This document shows positions 54,701 through 64,000 of a DNA stretch of 64,000 bases, piece after piece. The stretch lies in the NCBI RefSeq assembly GCF_004354915.1, contig NZ_SMSI01000001.1:1178001-1242000 (forward strand), in the 5' to 3' direction. How positions within the stretch are numbered: position 1 is the stretch's first letter; every line of letters begins with the position of its first letter. The notes below the pieces were generated by a model. It saw nothing but the letters and a program-made list of their open reading frames with translations. It was not told the origin of the DNA and searched no databases. The translations under genes and the position numbers were made by a program. This stretch comes from Pseudohoeflea suaedae (lineage in GTDB: Bacteria; Pseudomonadota; Alphaproteobacteria; Rhizobiales; Rhizobiaceae).

Positions 54701-56008
54701 ATGTCTGGACACAAAGTCCTTCTGTCCGTTTCCGTTGCAGCCGGCGTGCTTGCAAGCTCCGCCGCCCAGGCCCAGACCGACATCACCTGGTGGCACGGCA
54801 TGAGTGGCCACAATGGCGACGTGATCAACGAGATCGCCACCAAGTTTAACGATGCCCAGAGCGAATGCAGCCTGACCCCGGTATCCAAGGGCACCTACGA
54901 GGAAGCGCTTGCCGCCGGCATCGCCGCTTTCCGCTCGGGCGAGCAACCCAACATCCTTCAGGTGTTCGATGCGGGCGCCGCCACCATCATCAACGCCAAG
55001 GGCGCAACCATCGCTGCCGAAGACCTGATCAAGAATGCCGGCCACGAGTTCAATCGTGACGCCTTCATCGCGGGTGTGCGCAGTTTCTACGCCGATGCCG
55101 ACGGCAAGTTCATCGGCATGCCGTTCAATTCGTCCGCGCCGATCATGTACATCAACACTCAGGCGCTTGAAAAAGCCGGTGTCGAGGCTCCCAAGACCTG
55201 GGAAGAATTCGAGTCCATCGCACCGAAGCTCAAGGAAGCTGGCTACGTGCCGCTCGTCCAGTCGCAGCTGACCTGGGAGTTCACCGAGAACTTCTTCTCG
55301 CGCAACGACGTCCAGTTCGCCTCCAACAACAACGGCTATGACAGCGTGATCGACACCACGATCAATGTCACCGCGCCCGAGCACGTCATGATGTACGACA
55401 AGCTCAAGGCCTGGGCCGACGAAGGCTATTTCGGCTATTACGGTGCCGGCTGGTCGGATAACCAGAAGGTCTTCGAGGAAAACAAGGCTGCACTCTGGAT
55501 CGGTTCGTCGGGTTCCTTCGGCGGCCTGCAGAAGACGGCTCAGATGCCGTTCGATGCGACCTTCCTTCCCTACTGGAACTCGATCGACGGCGCTGGCGTG
55601 CACTCCTTCATCGGTGGCGCGGCCCTCTTTGCGATGGCCGGCAAGCCGGACGCTGAAAACAACTGCACCGCCGCCTTCTTCCAGTTCCTCACCTCGCCGG
55701 AAATCCAGGTGTTCTACCACAAGTCCACCGGTTACGTGCCTGTCACCGAGGCGGCCTACGGCCTCGCCAAGGAGCAGGGATACTACGACGAAAAGCCGGT
55801 TGCCGAAGTCGGCATCAAGCAGCTTTCCCTGCCGGGTGGCGAGTGGAACAAGGGCTACCGTCTCGGCTTCTACCCGCAGATCCGCGAAGTGATGGAACGT
55901 GAATACGGCCGCATCTTCTCGGGCGAAACCACCCCTGCGGAAGCCATGGAAACCATCAAGAACGAAGCCGACCAGCTGCTGTCGCGCTTTGCCAAGACGT
56001 CCGGCTGA
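54701..56008 (+). CDS. ugpB: glycerol-3-phosphate-type ABC transporter binding protein UgpB
   Basis: A 435-aa periplasmic binding protein with a signal peptide (ASSAAQA-QTD). The sequence ITWWHGMSGHNGDVINEIA and IGSSGSFGGLQK match UgpB. It binds sn-glycerol-3-phosphate and glycerophosphodiesters. It heads ugpBAEC. A Pho box is expected from other species, but I found only a poor match upstream. Confidence 0.92.
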   Translation: MSGHKVLLSVSVAAGVLASSAAQAQTDITWWHGMSGHNGDVINEIATKFNDAQSECSLTPVSKGTYEEALAAGIAAFRSGEQPNILQVFDAGAATIINAKGATIAAEDLIKNAGHEFNRDAFIAGVRSFYADADGKFIGMPFNSSAPIMYINTQALEKAGVEAPKTWEEFESIAPKLKEAGYVPLVQSQLTWEFTENFFSRNDVQFASNNNGYDSVIDTTINVTAPEHVMMYDKLKAWADEGYFGYYGAGWSDNQKVFEENKAALWIGSSGSFGGLQKTAQMPFDATFLPYWNSIDGAGVHSFIGGAALFAMAGKPDAENNCTAAFFQFLTSPEIQVFYHKSTGYVPVTEAAYGLAKEQGYYDEKPVAEVGIKQLSLPGGEWNKGYRLGFYPQIREVMEREYGRIFSGETTPAEAMETIKNEADQLLSRFAKTSG

Positions 56009-56115
56009 TTTCAGTCGCGATCAAACCGGCGCCCGGGGCAGATCACCCCGGGTGCCGCATTGAGCGGTGAGGCGTCTTCCGCCCCGCTCGCTGGAAGATC
56101 CGGATACGGCCGTTC

Positions 56116-56997
56116 ATGAAACGCGTTCAATTCAACCGCCCGCTTTTGCCCTTTCTGCTGATCCTTCCGCAGATGGCGGTGATCGTCATCTTCTTCTACT
56201 GGCCCTCCGCGCAGGCGATCCAGTCGTCCTTCTATATCGAGGATCCCTTCGGTTTCGGCGCCACCTTTGTCGGCCTGTCGAACTACCACGATATCCTGAC
56301 CTCCGCGGAATATCTCAAGATCGTCAATTTCACGGTCATCTTCACGCTGCTGGTGACTGTCCTTTCGCTGTCGATAGGCCTGCTTCTGGCCGTCAAGGCG
56401 GACAAGGTCATCCGCGGATCGAGCGCCTACAAGACGCTCCTGATCTCGGTCTACGCCGTGGCACCGCCGGTCGCCGGTCTGATCGGTGTGATGTTCTTCG
56501 ACCAGCATATCGGCCCGTTCGTCAAACTCGCGGCCTGGTTCGGCTGGGAAATGCGGGTCGGCATCGACTACTGGGATACGGCGATCACCATGATCACCAT
56601 CTCGGTGTGGAAGCAGATCCCCTACAATTTCATCTTCTTCCTCTCTGGCCTCCAGGGAATTTCCCGTTCGGTCGTCGAGGCGGCTGCGATCGACTGCCGC
56701 TCGCCGATACGCCGGTTCTGGACGGTCATCCTGCCGCTCCTGTCGCCCACGGCGTTCTTTCTTCTGATCATCAACATGACCTACGCGCTCTTCGACACCT
56801 TCGGCATCATCGACACGACGGTGAAGGACAAGGCTGCCAACAACCCGATCACGCTCGTCTACAAGGTCTATATGGACGGCTTCCGCGGCAACGATATCGG
56901 CGGATCCTCGGCCCAGTCGGTCATTCTCATGCTGGTGGTCTTCGTGCTCACCGTCTTCCAGTTCCGCTTCATCGAGCGGCGCGTGCACTATAATTGA
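56116..56997 (+). CDS. ugpA: glycerol-3-phosphate ABC permease UgpA
   Basis: A 293-aa MalF-type permease with six helices and an EAA loop (VVEAAAIDCRSPIRRFWTVILPLL). It lies 107 bp after ugpB, a usual gap in ugp operons. Substrate path forms with UgpE. Confidence 0.93.
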   Translation: MKRVQFNRPLLPFLLILPQMAVIVIFFYWPSAQAIQSSFYIEDPFGFGATFVGLSNYHDILTSAEYLKIVNFTVIFTLLVTVLSLSIGLLLAVKADKVIRGSSAYKTLLISVYAVAPPVAGLIGVMFFDQHIGPFVKLAAWFGWEMRVGIDYWDTAITMITISVWKQIPYNFIFFLSGLQGISRSVVEAAAIDCRSPIRRFWTVILPLLSPTAFFLLIINMTYALFDTFGIIDTTVKDKAANNPITLVYKVYMDGFRGNDIGGSSAQSVILMLVVFVLTVFQFRFIERRVHYN

Positions 56998-57008
56998 GGA
57001 CGGCAGCG

Positions 57009-57851
57009 ATGAACCGCACACGTTTCTTCGATCATGTCGTCCTTCTTCTCGGCGTCGCCTTCATGGTCGGTCCGATCCTCGTCGCCTTCCTGACCTCGAC
57101 GCACGATCCCTACGAGATCCACATGAAGGGTTTGATGGCGAGCTGGGGCAATGACTTTGTCCAGACCTATGACAAGGTGCTCTTCGAAAAGGGCGGCTTT
57201 ACCGGCAAGGTCACCGGCCTCGCCATGCTGAAGAACTCCTTCATCCTCGGCATCGGCTTCGCCGTCGGCAAGATCGTCCTTTCGATGCTGGCAGCCTATG
57301 CGATCGTCTATTTCCGCTTCCGCATGGGTGTGGTGTTCTTCTGGATGATCTTCACCACGCTGCTTCTGCCGCTCGAGGTGCGCATCCTGCCGTCCTACGA
57401 GGTGATGACCAAGCTCGGGCTGGTCGACACCTATTCGGGCCTCATCGTTCCGCTTCTGGCCTCGGCCACCGGGACATTCTATTTCCGCCAGTTCTTCAAA
57501 TCCGTGCCCGAAGAGATACTCGAGGCCGCCCGCATCGATGGCGCCGGCCCCTTCAAGTTCTTCGTCGATATTCTGGTCCCGCTGTCGCGCAACATGATGG
57601 CCGCGATCTTCATCATCATGTTCGTCTACGGCTGGAACCAGTATCTCTGGCCCATGCTGATGACCACCGACGAAGGCTTCTTCACGCTCGTGCGCGGCAT
57701 CAAGCAGATCCTCCTCGTCTGGGTCGGTGCCCAGATCCCCGATTACAATCAGGCTTTCGCTCTGGCCGTGCTCGCGATGGTGCCGCCCATTCTGGTCGTC
57801 ATCGTCTTCCAGAGCTGGTTCATCAAGGGCCTGACCGAAAGCGACAAATAG
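57009..57851 (+). CDS. ugpE: glycerol-3-phosphate ABC permease UgpE
   Basis: A 280-aa MalG-type permease with six helices and EAA loop ([25 protein letters not shown]). ATG 57009 has GAGGA 8 nt upstream; a TTG at 56994 overlaps ugpA and is less likely. Confidence 0.93.
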   Translation: MNRTRFFDHVVLLLGVAFMVGPILVAFLTSTHDPYEIHMKGLMASWGNDFVQTYDKVLFEKGGFTGKVTGLAMLKNSFILGIGFAVGKIVLSMLAAYAIVYFRFRMGVVFFWMIFTTLLLPLEVRILPSYEVMTKLGLVDTYSGLIVPLLASATGTFYFRQFFKSVPEEILEAARIDGAGPFKFFVDILVPLSRNMMAAIFIIMFVYGWNQYLWPMLMTTDEGFFTLVRGIKQILLVWVGAQIPDYNQAFALAVLAMVPPILVVIVFQSWFIKGLTESDK

Positions 57852-57859
57852 GTGCGACG

Positions 57860-58921
57860 ATGAAACAGGTCACGCTCACAAACGTCTCCAAGACCTATCC
57901 GAACGGCGTCACGGCCGTTCGCCCGACGAGTTTCGAGATCGAGAAGGGCGAGTTCCTCGTGCTCGTCGGCCCGTCGGGTTGCGGCAAGTCGACGATCCTC
58001 CGGATGATCGCCGGGCTCGAGGCGATAACCGAAGGCGATCTGGAAATCGCCGGCAAACGCGTCAACGACGTCGAGCCCGCCGAGCGCGACATCGCGATGG
58101 TGTTCCAGAACTATGCGCTCTATCCGCACATGACGGTGTTCAACAACATGGCCTACGGCCTGCGCAATCGTGGCACGTCGAAGGCGGAGATCGACAAGGC
58201 GGTTCGCGATGCGGCGACGATGCTCAATCTCGGGGAGTTCCTCGACCGCAAGCCGAGCCAGCTGTCAGGCGGGCAGCGCCAGCGTGTCGCCATGGGCCGC
58301 GCCATCGTGCGCAACCCGGCCCTGTTCCTCTTCGACGAGCCGCTTTCGAACCTCGACGCGAAATTGCGCGGCCAGATGCGCATCGAGATCCGCGCGCTCC
58401 AGCGCCGTCTCGGCGTGACCTCTGTCTATGTCACGCACGACCAGGTGGAAGCGATGACCATGGCCGATCGCATCGTGGTGCTCAATGCCGGGCGCATCGA
58501 GCAGATCGGCACGCCGTCGGAAATCTATCACCAGCCGCAGAGCACCTTCGTGGCAAGCTTCATGGGCGCGCCGCCGATGAACCTCATCGATGCCGACTAC
58601 AAGGGCAATGGCCGCGTCTACCTCAAGGGCGGGCTCGATATGCCCGCTCCGGTCGAGACGGGCCGTGCCGGGTCGGTGAAGATCGGCGTGCGGCCGGAAA
58701 ATGCGAAAATGCTCGCGACGGAGACCCAGGGCGCGCTGCCGTTTGCCATCAATCACGTGGAAGAGCTGGGCGCCATTCGCCTGTTTCACGGCACGGTCGG
58801 TGGTCAGCCTTTCACCGTGCACACCTCGCACGAACACGCGATCCCCGAAGGAACCGCGTGGCTCGATCTCGAGAAGTCGCCGGTCCTGATGTTCGACGGC
58901 GCGACGGGAGCCCGGCTGTAG
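57860..58921 (+). CDS. ugpC: glycerol-3-phosphate ABC transporter ATPase UgpC
   Basis: A 353-aa CUT1-family ATPase. Walker [10 protein letters not shown], signature LSGGQRQR, Walker [17 protein letters not shown] and a C-terminal TOBE regulatory domain (about 235-350, [11 protein letters not shown]). It ends the ugp operon and converges on the efflux pump gene. Confidence 0.94.
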   Translation: MKQVTLTNVSKTYPNGVTAVRPTSFEIEKGEFLVLVGPSGCGKSTILRMIAGLEAITEGDLEIAGKRVNDVEPAERDIAMVFQNYALYPHMTVFNNMAYGLRNRGTSKAEIDKAVRDAATMLNLGEFLDRKPSQLSGGQRQRVAMGRAIVRNPALFLFDEPLSNLDAKLRGQMRIEIRALQRRLGVTSVYVTHDQVEAMTMADRIVVLNAGRIEQIGTPSEIYHQPQSTFVASFMGAPPMNLIDADYKGNGRVYLKGGLDMPAPVETGRAGSVKIGVRPENAKMLATETQGALPFAINHVEELGAIRLFHGTVGGQPFTVHTSHEHAIPEGTAWLDLEKSPVLMFDGATGARL

Positions 58922-58939
58922 CGGCCGGGCTTGTGGTCG

Positions 58940-60484
58940 CTATTCCATCACCATCGCGCCTTCTTCGTCCTTGGACGGCGCATGGTTCGGCTTGCGCAGA
59001 AAAAGCGTGAGCGGAATGGCGGCGAGCGTGATGATCATCATCAGCTTGAAGTCGTTATTGTAGGAAATCATCGCGGCCTGCTGGTTCACCAGATTGTCCA
59101 TCACCTCCAGCATTTGCGGGTTTTGCTGCGGCATGACGTCGAGCAGTTGCTGGTTGAACGGATTGATGAAGGTCGACAGTTCCGCGTGGTTGATCTGGAT
59201 ATTGCGGGTCAGGAACACGGTCACGACGGAAATCCCGATCGACGAACCGATGTTGCGCGTCAGGCTGAAGAGTGCCGTCGCGTCCGTCCGGAAGACCGGG
59301 GGCAGGGTGGCGAAGGCCACGGTCGACAGCGGCACGAAGACGAGGCCAAGCCCCAGCCCCTGGATGATCCCCGTCTCGATGATCAGCTGACTGTTCATCT
59401 GCGGCGTGAAGCCGGACATGAGGTAGAGCGAATAGGCTGTCAGCCCAAGTCCGGCGGTGACCAGAAGACGCGGATCGACGATACGCACTAGCCGGCCGAC
59501 GAGCAGCATGGAGATCATTGTGCCGACGCCGCGCGGGGCCATGACGAGACCGACAGATATCGTCGAATAGCCGAAGATGTTCGACAGCATCGGCGGCAAG
59601 AGCGCGAGGCTGGCCAGAAGCACGATGCCCACGATGAAGATGAAGATCAGGCCGGTCGCGAAATTGCGGTCGATGAATATCTTCGGATCGATGAAGGCAT
59701 CGTCCGACGTCAGGATATGGACGATGAAGACCCAGAATCCGGTGATGCAGAGGGCGAGTTCGATCCAGATTTCCATTGCCGAAAACCAGTCGACCTCGCC
59801 GCCGCGGTCGAGCATCAGCTGCAGCGCGCCGACACCGAGCGAGAGCATGGCAAAGCCGAAGAAGTCGAACTTGCGCAGTCGCTTGGCGGCCTCGGGGAGA
59901 TAGGCGATGCAGCCCGCGAAGGCGAGAATGCCGACCGGCAGGTTGATGAAGAACACGTAGCGCCAGTTGAAATATTCGGTCAGATAGCCGCCCAGCGTCG
60001 GCCCGACGATCGGCCCGACCATGATGCCCGCACCCCAGATCGCCATGGCCTGGCCGTGCTTTTCCTTGGGGTTGATGTCGAGAAGGAAGGTCTGGGACAG
60101 GGGAACGATGGCCGCGCCGAAGACGCCCTGCAGCAGGCGGAAGCCCACCATGACGTTCAGATTCCAGGCCAGGCCGCATGCCATCGAGGACACGGTGAAC
60201 CCTGCGATCGCAATCAGGAAAAGCTGCTTGCGGCCGAAGCGGTCCGCCAGCCAGCCGGTGACGGGCGTCATGATCGCGGCGGCGACGATATAGGACGTCA
60301 GCACCCAGTTGATCGTGTCACGCGATGCCGACAGGTCGCCGGTCATCGAAGGCAGTGCGACGTTGGCGATCGTGGTGTCGAGCACCTGCATGATCGTCGC
60401 GAGCATGATCGATACGGTGATCAGGCCGCGATTTGGAACGTCGGCATGCGACTGCGCGGAGGCTGAAGCGGCTTGGGCGGACAT
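58940..60484 (-). CDS. emrB: EmrB-type multidrug MFS efflux pump
   Basis: A 514-aa DHA2-family exporter with 14 helices (MLATIMQVLDTTIANVALP, ADRFGRKQLFL, GPTLGGYLTEYFNWRYVFF). It works with the adjacent EmrA adaptor and an outer-membrane channel to expel hydrophobic toxins. It starts 19 nt after emrA. Confidence 0.93.
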   Translation of the reverse strand: MSAQAASASAQSHADVPNRGLITVSIMLATIMQVLDTTIANVALPSMTGDLSASRDTINWVLTSYIVAAAIMTPVTGWLADRFGRKQLFLIAIAGFTVSSMACGLAWNLNVMVGFRLLQGVFGAAIVPLSQTFLLDINPKEKHGQAMAIWGAGIMVGPIVGPTLGGYLTEYFNWRYVFFINLPVGILAFAGCIAYLPEAAKRLRKFDFFGFAMLSLGVGALQLMLDRGGEVDWFSAMEIWIELALCITGFWVFIVHILTSDDAFIDPKIFIDRNFATGLIFIFIVGIVLLASLALLPPMLSNIFGYSTISVGLVMAPRGVGTMISMLLVGRLVRIVDPRLLVTAGLGLTAYSLYLMSGFTPQMNSQLIIETGIIQGLGLGLVFVPLSTVAFATLPPVFRTDATALFSLTRNIGSSIGISVVTVFLTRNIQINHAELSTFINPFNQQLLDVMPQQNPQMLEVMDNLVNQQAAMISYNNDFKLMMIITLAAIPLTLFLRKPNHAPSKDEEGAMVME

Positions 60485-60503
60485 GGCGGGATGCCTTCAG
60501 GCT

Positions 60504-61646
60504 TTACTCGGCAGCGTGGGCGGATTCCAGCAGATCGCCGAAATGACGGCTGTGGCCGGTGTCGACCGTAACCGTTGCGCTCAGTCCCGAGCGCATCAGG
60601 AAATGGGCGTCCTCGTTGTCGAGTTTCAGATGTACGGGAATGCGCTGGGTCACCTTGACCCAGTTGCCGGTCGCGTTCTGCGCCGGCAGCAGCGAGAACT
60701 CCGCACCGGTGCCGGCGCCGATCGACTTGACGGTTGCGCGGAACGTCCTGTCAGGGAAGGCGTCGAAGGAGACTTCGGCCGGCTGGTCCACATCCATGTA
60801 GGTCAGCTGCGTTTCCTTGAAGTTGGCTTCGACCCAGGGCTGCTCGGTCTCGACAAGCGTGAAGAGCGACGTGCCGGCCGCAACGAAGCGGCCCGGCTTG
60901 AAGTCCGCGGCCTCATAGAGCATGCCGTCGGCGGGCGCATGGACAGTCGAAACCTCGAGATTGTACTCGGCCTTCTCCGCGGCTGCCTTGGCCGAGATCA
61001 CGCTCGGATGCTCGTCGATGTCTCCTTCCAGCGCGGGGCCGAGCGCGGCCTTGGCATTGGCGACGGCTTCCTTTGCCGCCGTCAGCGCGTCCTCGGCCTT
61101 GCGTGCGGCATGGGTGGCATCGTCGTAGCTCGACGCGGTCGCCACCCCCTTGTTGGACAGCGTCTTGTAGCGCTTCAGGTTGTCCTGGGAATAGGCCACA
61201 TCGTTTTCCGCGGCATGCTGCTGGGCGAGCGCCTGCTGGTAACCGGCGCGAAGCTGGGTCACGTTCAGCCGCGCGGTCTCGATGGCCGCCTTGGCCTGTT
61301 CGACGGCGATCTTCAAGGGAGCCGGATCCACCTGGAAGAGAACGTCGCCCTTCCTGACCTGCTTGTTGTTGGTCACGTTCGATGTGGTCACGCGACCGGA
61401 AAGTTCCGAAGCGATGGCGATCTTGGAGAAGAGGAGGTTCGCGTTTTCCGTTTCCTCATAGCGGCCGCCGCTCACCCACATGTAACCGCCGACGCCGACC
61501 AGAAGGGCGGGAACGAGGAGCATCAGCCCCAAGCGCCGTCCGCGCTTGCGCTTCGGCTTTTCCGGTGCGGTGGGGGCATCCGCCCTGATATCTGCCGGGG
61601 CTTCCGTGGGAGCGCCTTCGGTCGGCTTCTTTTCCTGAATAGTCAT
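60504..61646 (-). CDS. emrA: EmrA-type HlyD membrane fusion protein
   Basis: A 380-aa periplasmic adaptor: one N-terminal TM (LGLMLLVPALLVGVGGYMW), lipoyl halves (GRVTTSNVTNNKQVRKGDVL...APADGMLYEAADFKPG), and a long coiled coil (about 110-225). The start overlaps the marR stop by 4 nt. Confidence 0.93.
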   Translation of the reverse strand: MTIQEKKPTEGAPTEAPADIRADAPTAPEKPKRKRGRRLGLMLLVPALLVGVGGYMWVSGGRYEETENANLLFSKIAIASELSGRVTTSNVTNNKQVRKGDVLFQVDPAPLKIAVEQAKAAIETARLNVTQLRAGYQQALAQQHAAENDVAYSQDNLKRYKTLSNKGVATASSYDDATHAARKAEDALTAAKEAVANAKAALGPALEGDIDEHPSVISAKAAAEKAEYNLEVSTVHAPADGMLYEAADFKPGRFVAAGTSLFTLVETEQPWVEANFKETQLTYMDVDQPAEVSFDAFPDRTFRATVKSIGAGTGAEFSLLPAQNATGNWVKVTQRIPVHLKLDNEDAHFLMRSGLSATVTVDTGHSRHFGDLLESAHAAE

Positions 61647-62122
61647 CTTGCTACCTGCTTCTTGATAGGTGCGGCCTCATCGGACGCTGTCTCGTCCTTC
61701 GCCAGATTCTCGGTCATCGTCGCCAGCGCCTTGATCAGCGTGCGGCGCTCGTCCTGGCTCAGCCCCTCGAGGGCGGTCTGGTAAATTCCTCCGGCCATCG
61801 ACTTCACCTTGGAAAAGGCGTCGACGGCCAGATCGGTGGGATGGATCACGTTGGCGCGGCGATCGTTCTCGTCGGGCCGGCGAACAGCCCATCCGGCCTG
61901 CTCCATCCGGTCGATCAGCCGGGAGACGCTGATGGGTTCGATTTCGAGCACCTCGGCAAGCTTTGCCTGGCTCATCGGCCCATGCTTGACCAGTCTGACA
62001 GCCGCCCGCCATTGGGCGGCCGACAGGCCGTATTCGCGTCCGCGTGCTTCGAAGCGGCGGCGAAGAAGCCGCGCCACGTCGTGCACCATGAAACCCAGAT
62101 TTTCTATGTTCGCGTCGGTCAT
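61643..62122 (-). CDS. MarR-family repressor of the emr operon
   Basis: A 159-aa winged-helix MarR protein (AQWRAAVRLVKHGPMSQAKLAEVLEIEPISVSRLIDRMEQAG, DENDRRANVIHPTD). It is the first gene of marR-emrA-emrB, an arrangement in which the drug-inducible repressor controls its own operon, probably through the dyad at 62134-62153. Confidence 0.92.
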   Translation of the reverse strand: MTDANIENLGFMVHDVARLLRRRFEARGREYGLSAAQWRAAVRLVKHGPMSQAKLAEVLEIEPISVSRLIDRMEQAGWAVRRPDENDRRANVIHPTDLAVDAFSKVKSMAGGIYQTALEGLSQDERRTLIKALATMTENLAKDETASDEAAPIKKQVAR

Positions 62123-62133
62123 GAGCTGGATAT

Positions 62134-62153
62134 ATAATAAGCATGCTCATCAT
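62134..62153. promoter_or_regulatory. 20-bp dyad before marR-emrAB
   Basis: ATAATAAGCATGCTCATCAT matches its own reverse complement at 8 of each 10 positions and lies 12 nt upstream of the marR start, overlapping an AT-rich promoter. The dyad length and position are typical of MarR operators. Confidence 0.62.
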
Positions 62154-62221
62154 ATCAACGTGGATGACCATACGCGGACGTGCGAAGATTATACGAAAAC
62201 GTGGGTAGGGAGGTTGGCGGC

Positions 62222-63037
62222 TCAGGCAGGCGAGGGGCCGGAGAAAGCGGCCATCAGTTCGGAGGCGATCGTCACGGCGATCACTTCCGGCCGCTTGTCG
62301 TCGAGCTTGCGGCCGATGGGCGAGACGAGTTTCGAAAGACGCGCCGGATCGCCGCCTTCCTTGCGATAACGGCTCTCGAACGTCGCACGCTTGGTTTTCG
62401 AGCCGATCATTCCGATGAAGGCGAGGTCGTCGCGCCCGAGCGCCGCCTCGACGACCAGAAAGTCGATGGCATGGTCATGGGTCAGGACCACGATGGCCGA
62501 GCCGGGCGCGATCGCGGACACCAGACTTTCCGGCATCGCGGCAAGATGGGCGATGACGCCATCAGGCACAGTCGCGATCTCGGCCTCCCGGCTTTCCACC
62601 AGATGGGCCTCGACGGGAAGCGCCATCAGGAAACCCGCCAGCGCCCGCCCCACATGTCCGCCGCCGAAAATCCAGACTTGAGGGTATCGTTCGATCTCGC
62701 CTGCCACGAGCATCTCGACCTGTTCGGTCCGGTCAGCCGGTATCCTGTCGAAGGAGAGTTTCACGCGTCCGCCGCAGCACTGGCCGCTGTCCGGGCCGAG
62801 AACCCAGTCGAGGTCACTCGTCTCGGCGCCGCCAAGCATGGCGCGCGCGCGGTCGATCGCCTCGAATTCGAGGGTGCCGCCGCCGATGGTCTCGAAGGTG
62901 GCATTGGCCGAAACCGCCATGAAGGCCCCAGCCTCGCGCGGCGCCGACCCCCTGGTTTCGGTGATGCGGACCAGGACGAAACCGTCCGCGCCCGCATCCT
63001 CGGCAAACGCCCGGAAGGCCTTCAGGCCGGAGCTCAT
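62222..63037 (-). CDS. xdhC: xanthine dehydrogenase accessory protein XdhC
   Basis: A 271-aa molybdenum cofactor chaperone that inserts the sulfurated cofactor into XdhB (GPDSGQCCGGRVKLSFDR motif; IFGGGHVGRALAGFL Rossmann region; DLAFIGMIGSKTKRATFE). It overlaps xdhB by 4 nt. Confidence 0.95.
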   Translation of the reverse strand: MSSGLKAFRAFAEDAGADGFVLVRITETRGSAPREAGAFMAVSANATFETIGGGTLEFEAIDRARAMLGGAETSDLDWVLGPDSGQCCGGRVKLSFDRIPADRTEQVEMLVAGEIERYPQVWIFGGGHVGRALAGFLMALPVEAHLVESREAEIATVPDGVIAHLAAMPESLVSAIAPGSAIVVLTHDHAIDFLVVEAALGRDDLAFIGMIGSKTKRATFESRYRKEGGDPARLSKLVSPIGRKLDDKRPEVIAVTIASELMAAFSGPSPA

Positions 63038-64000
63038 GCGCCCGCTTTCAGCCTTTCGACCGCCATCAGCACACGCTCGGGCGTGGCCGGGGCATCGAGG
63101 CAGGGGCAGGTGCGGTAATCGCCGATGGAGGCAACCGCCATGGAGATGGCCTCGAGCACCGAAACCGGCAGCATGAACGGCGGTTCGCCGACCGCCTTGG
63201 ACCGGCGGATCGTCATTTCCCGGTTTTCAGACCAGTCCGCGAGCTTCACGTTGAAGATGCGGGGGCGATCGGAGGCAAGAGGGATCTTGTAGGTCGAGGG
63301 TGCGTGCGTGCGCAGCATTCCCTTGTCGTCCCACCAGAGTTCCTCGGTGGTCAGCCACCCCATGCCCTGGATGAAGGCGCCTTCGACCTGTCCCTTGTCG
63401 ATTGCCGGGTTCAGCGACTTGCCCACATCGTGGAGAATGTCGGCGCGGTCGACCTGGTATTCGCCGGTCAGCGTATCGACGGATACTTCGGAGACGGCAG
63501 CGCCATAGGCATAGTAATAGAACGGCCGTCCCTTGCCTGTCGCGCGGTCCCAGTGGATTTTCGGCGTCTTGTAGAAGCCCGCCGCCGATAGCTGGACGCG
63601 CGCCATATAGGCCTGGTCGATGAACTCGGCGAAGGAGAAGACCTGATTGCCGACCCGCACTCGGTTGGGTTCGAAGACGATGGTCTCCTTCGGCACCGAA
63701 TATTTCTCCGAGGCGAAATCGACGAGGCGCTCCTTGATCTGCCGGGCGGCATTGACGGCAGCCATCGCATTCAGGTCGGTGCCGGACGAGGCGGCGGTCG
63801 CCGACGTGTTCGGCACCTTTCCTGTATTGGTCGCGGTGATCTTGATCATCGCGAAATCGACCTGGAATTCCTCGGCAAGGGCCTGGGCGACCTTGGTGTT
63901 CAGGCCTTGGCCCATCTCGGTGCCGCCATGGTTGAGATGCAGCGAACCGTCGCGATAGACATGGACCAGCGCGCCGGCCTGATTGTACCAGGTCGCGGTG
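63034..64000 (-). CDS. xdhB: xanthine dehydrogenase molybdopterin subunit XdhB (partial)
   Basis: The C-terminal 321 residues of the large subunit; the frame stays open to the window end. GTEMGQGLNTKVAQALAEE, TATNTGKVPNTSATAASSGTD and GEPPFMLPVSVLEAI are conserved cofactor and substrate segments. It oxidises hypoxanthine and xanthine to urate, feeding PuuD. The gene continues beyond 64000. Confidence 0.95.
   Translation of the reverse strand, partial: TATWYNQAGALVHVYRDGSLHLNHGGTEMGQGLNTKVAQALAEEFQVDFAMIKITATNTGKVPNTSATAASSGTDLNAMAAVNAARQIKERLVDFASEKYSVPKETIVFEPNRVRVGNQVFSFAEFIDQAYMARVQLSAAGFYKTPKIHWDRATGKGRPFYYYAYGAAVSEVSVDTLTGEYQVDRADILHDVGKSLNPAIDKGQVEGAFIQGMGWLTTEELWWDDKGMLRTHAPSTYKIPLASDRPRIFNVKLADWSENREMTIRRSKAVGEPPFMLPVSVLEAISMAVASIGDYRTCPCLDAPATPERVLMAVERLKAGA

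Overview
The window comes from a GC-rich alphaproteobacterial chromosome, most likely Rhizobiales (Hyphomicrobiales). This is judged from a rhizobial Mur-type Fur regulator beside a SitABCD importer, a rhizobial-style urease cluster with interspersed accessory genes, a 'host attachment' (baeRF12-type) protein, and a PuuE/PuuD/UraD/UraH purine route. The genus cannot be fixed from the sequence. Apart from one prophage-like island, the window reads as ordinary accessory chromosome with dense, overlapping operons, many joined by ATGA or GTGA overlaps.

Layout. 0-4.1 kb: Fur-family regulator divergent from sitABCD (Mn/Fe uptake). 4.2-7.4 kb: cobalamin riboswitch, then a three-gene cobalamin-type ABC importer. 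7.5-12.7 kb: two-component system, PepSY protein, cytochrome b561, and an eptA-dgkA pair for lipid A modification and diacylglycerol recycling; a shared 17-bp tandem element suggests one regulon. 13-15.1 kb: AraC regulator and BASS transporter. 15.4-25.9 kb: a 10.4-kb integrated element bounded by 50-bp direct repeats of the 3' part of tRNA-Arg(CCG), with tyrosine integrase, RHH repressor with two identical palindromic operators, two excisionase-like genes, a prohead protease, a short tape-measure protein and many small genes, but no recognisable terminase, portal, capsid or lysis gene.

26-29 kb: six-TM chemoreceptor with a CheR/CheB tether, a membrane protein of unclear start, a glycine-zipper lipoprotein and a 41-aa membrane protein. 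29.2-37.9 kb: urease genes ureD-A-J-B-C-E-F-G, interrupted by a Tat-exported cyclase-family protein, an Ala/Lys-rich protein, an LprI-like protein, a probably frameshifted gene, a small protein and the baeRF12-type protein. 37.9-42 kb: the four-gene Anbu operon (circularly permuted ATP-grasp, alpha-E, transglutaminase-like protease, Anbu). 42.2-47.6 kb: EamA exporter, a large PAS hybrid histidine kinase and mnmD. 47.6-48.8 kb: an FAD oxidoreductase whose start codon overlaps that of mnmD head to head, resembling a split MnmC. 48.9-54.4 kb: purine catabolism (puuE, uraD, allA, uraH forward; guaD, puuD reverse; an osmC-family gene). 54.7-58.9 kb: ugpBAEC glycerol-3-phosphate-type importer. 58.9-62.2 kb: marR-emrAB efflux. 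62.2-64 kb: xdhC and the 3' part of xdhB, cut by the window end.

Functionally, the xanthine dehydrogenase, guanine deaminase, urate, HIU, OHCU, allantoin and ureidoglycolate genes plus urease form most of a route from guanine/xanthine to glyoxylate and ammonia. Allantoicase is not in the window. UreJ supplies nickel to urease.
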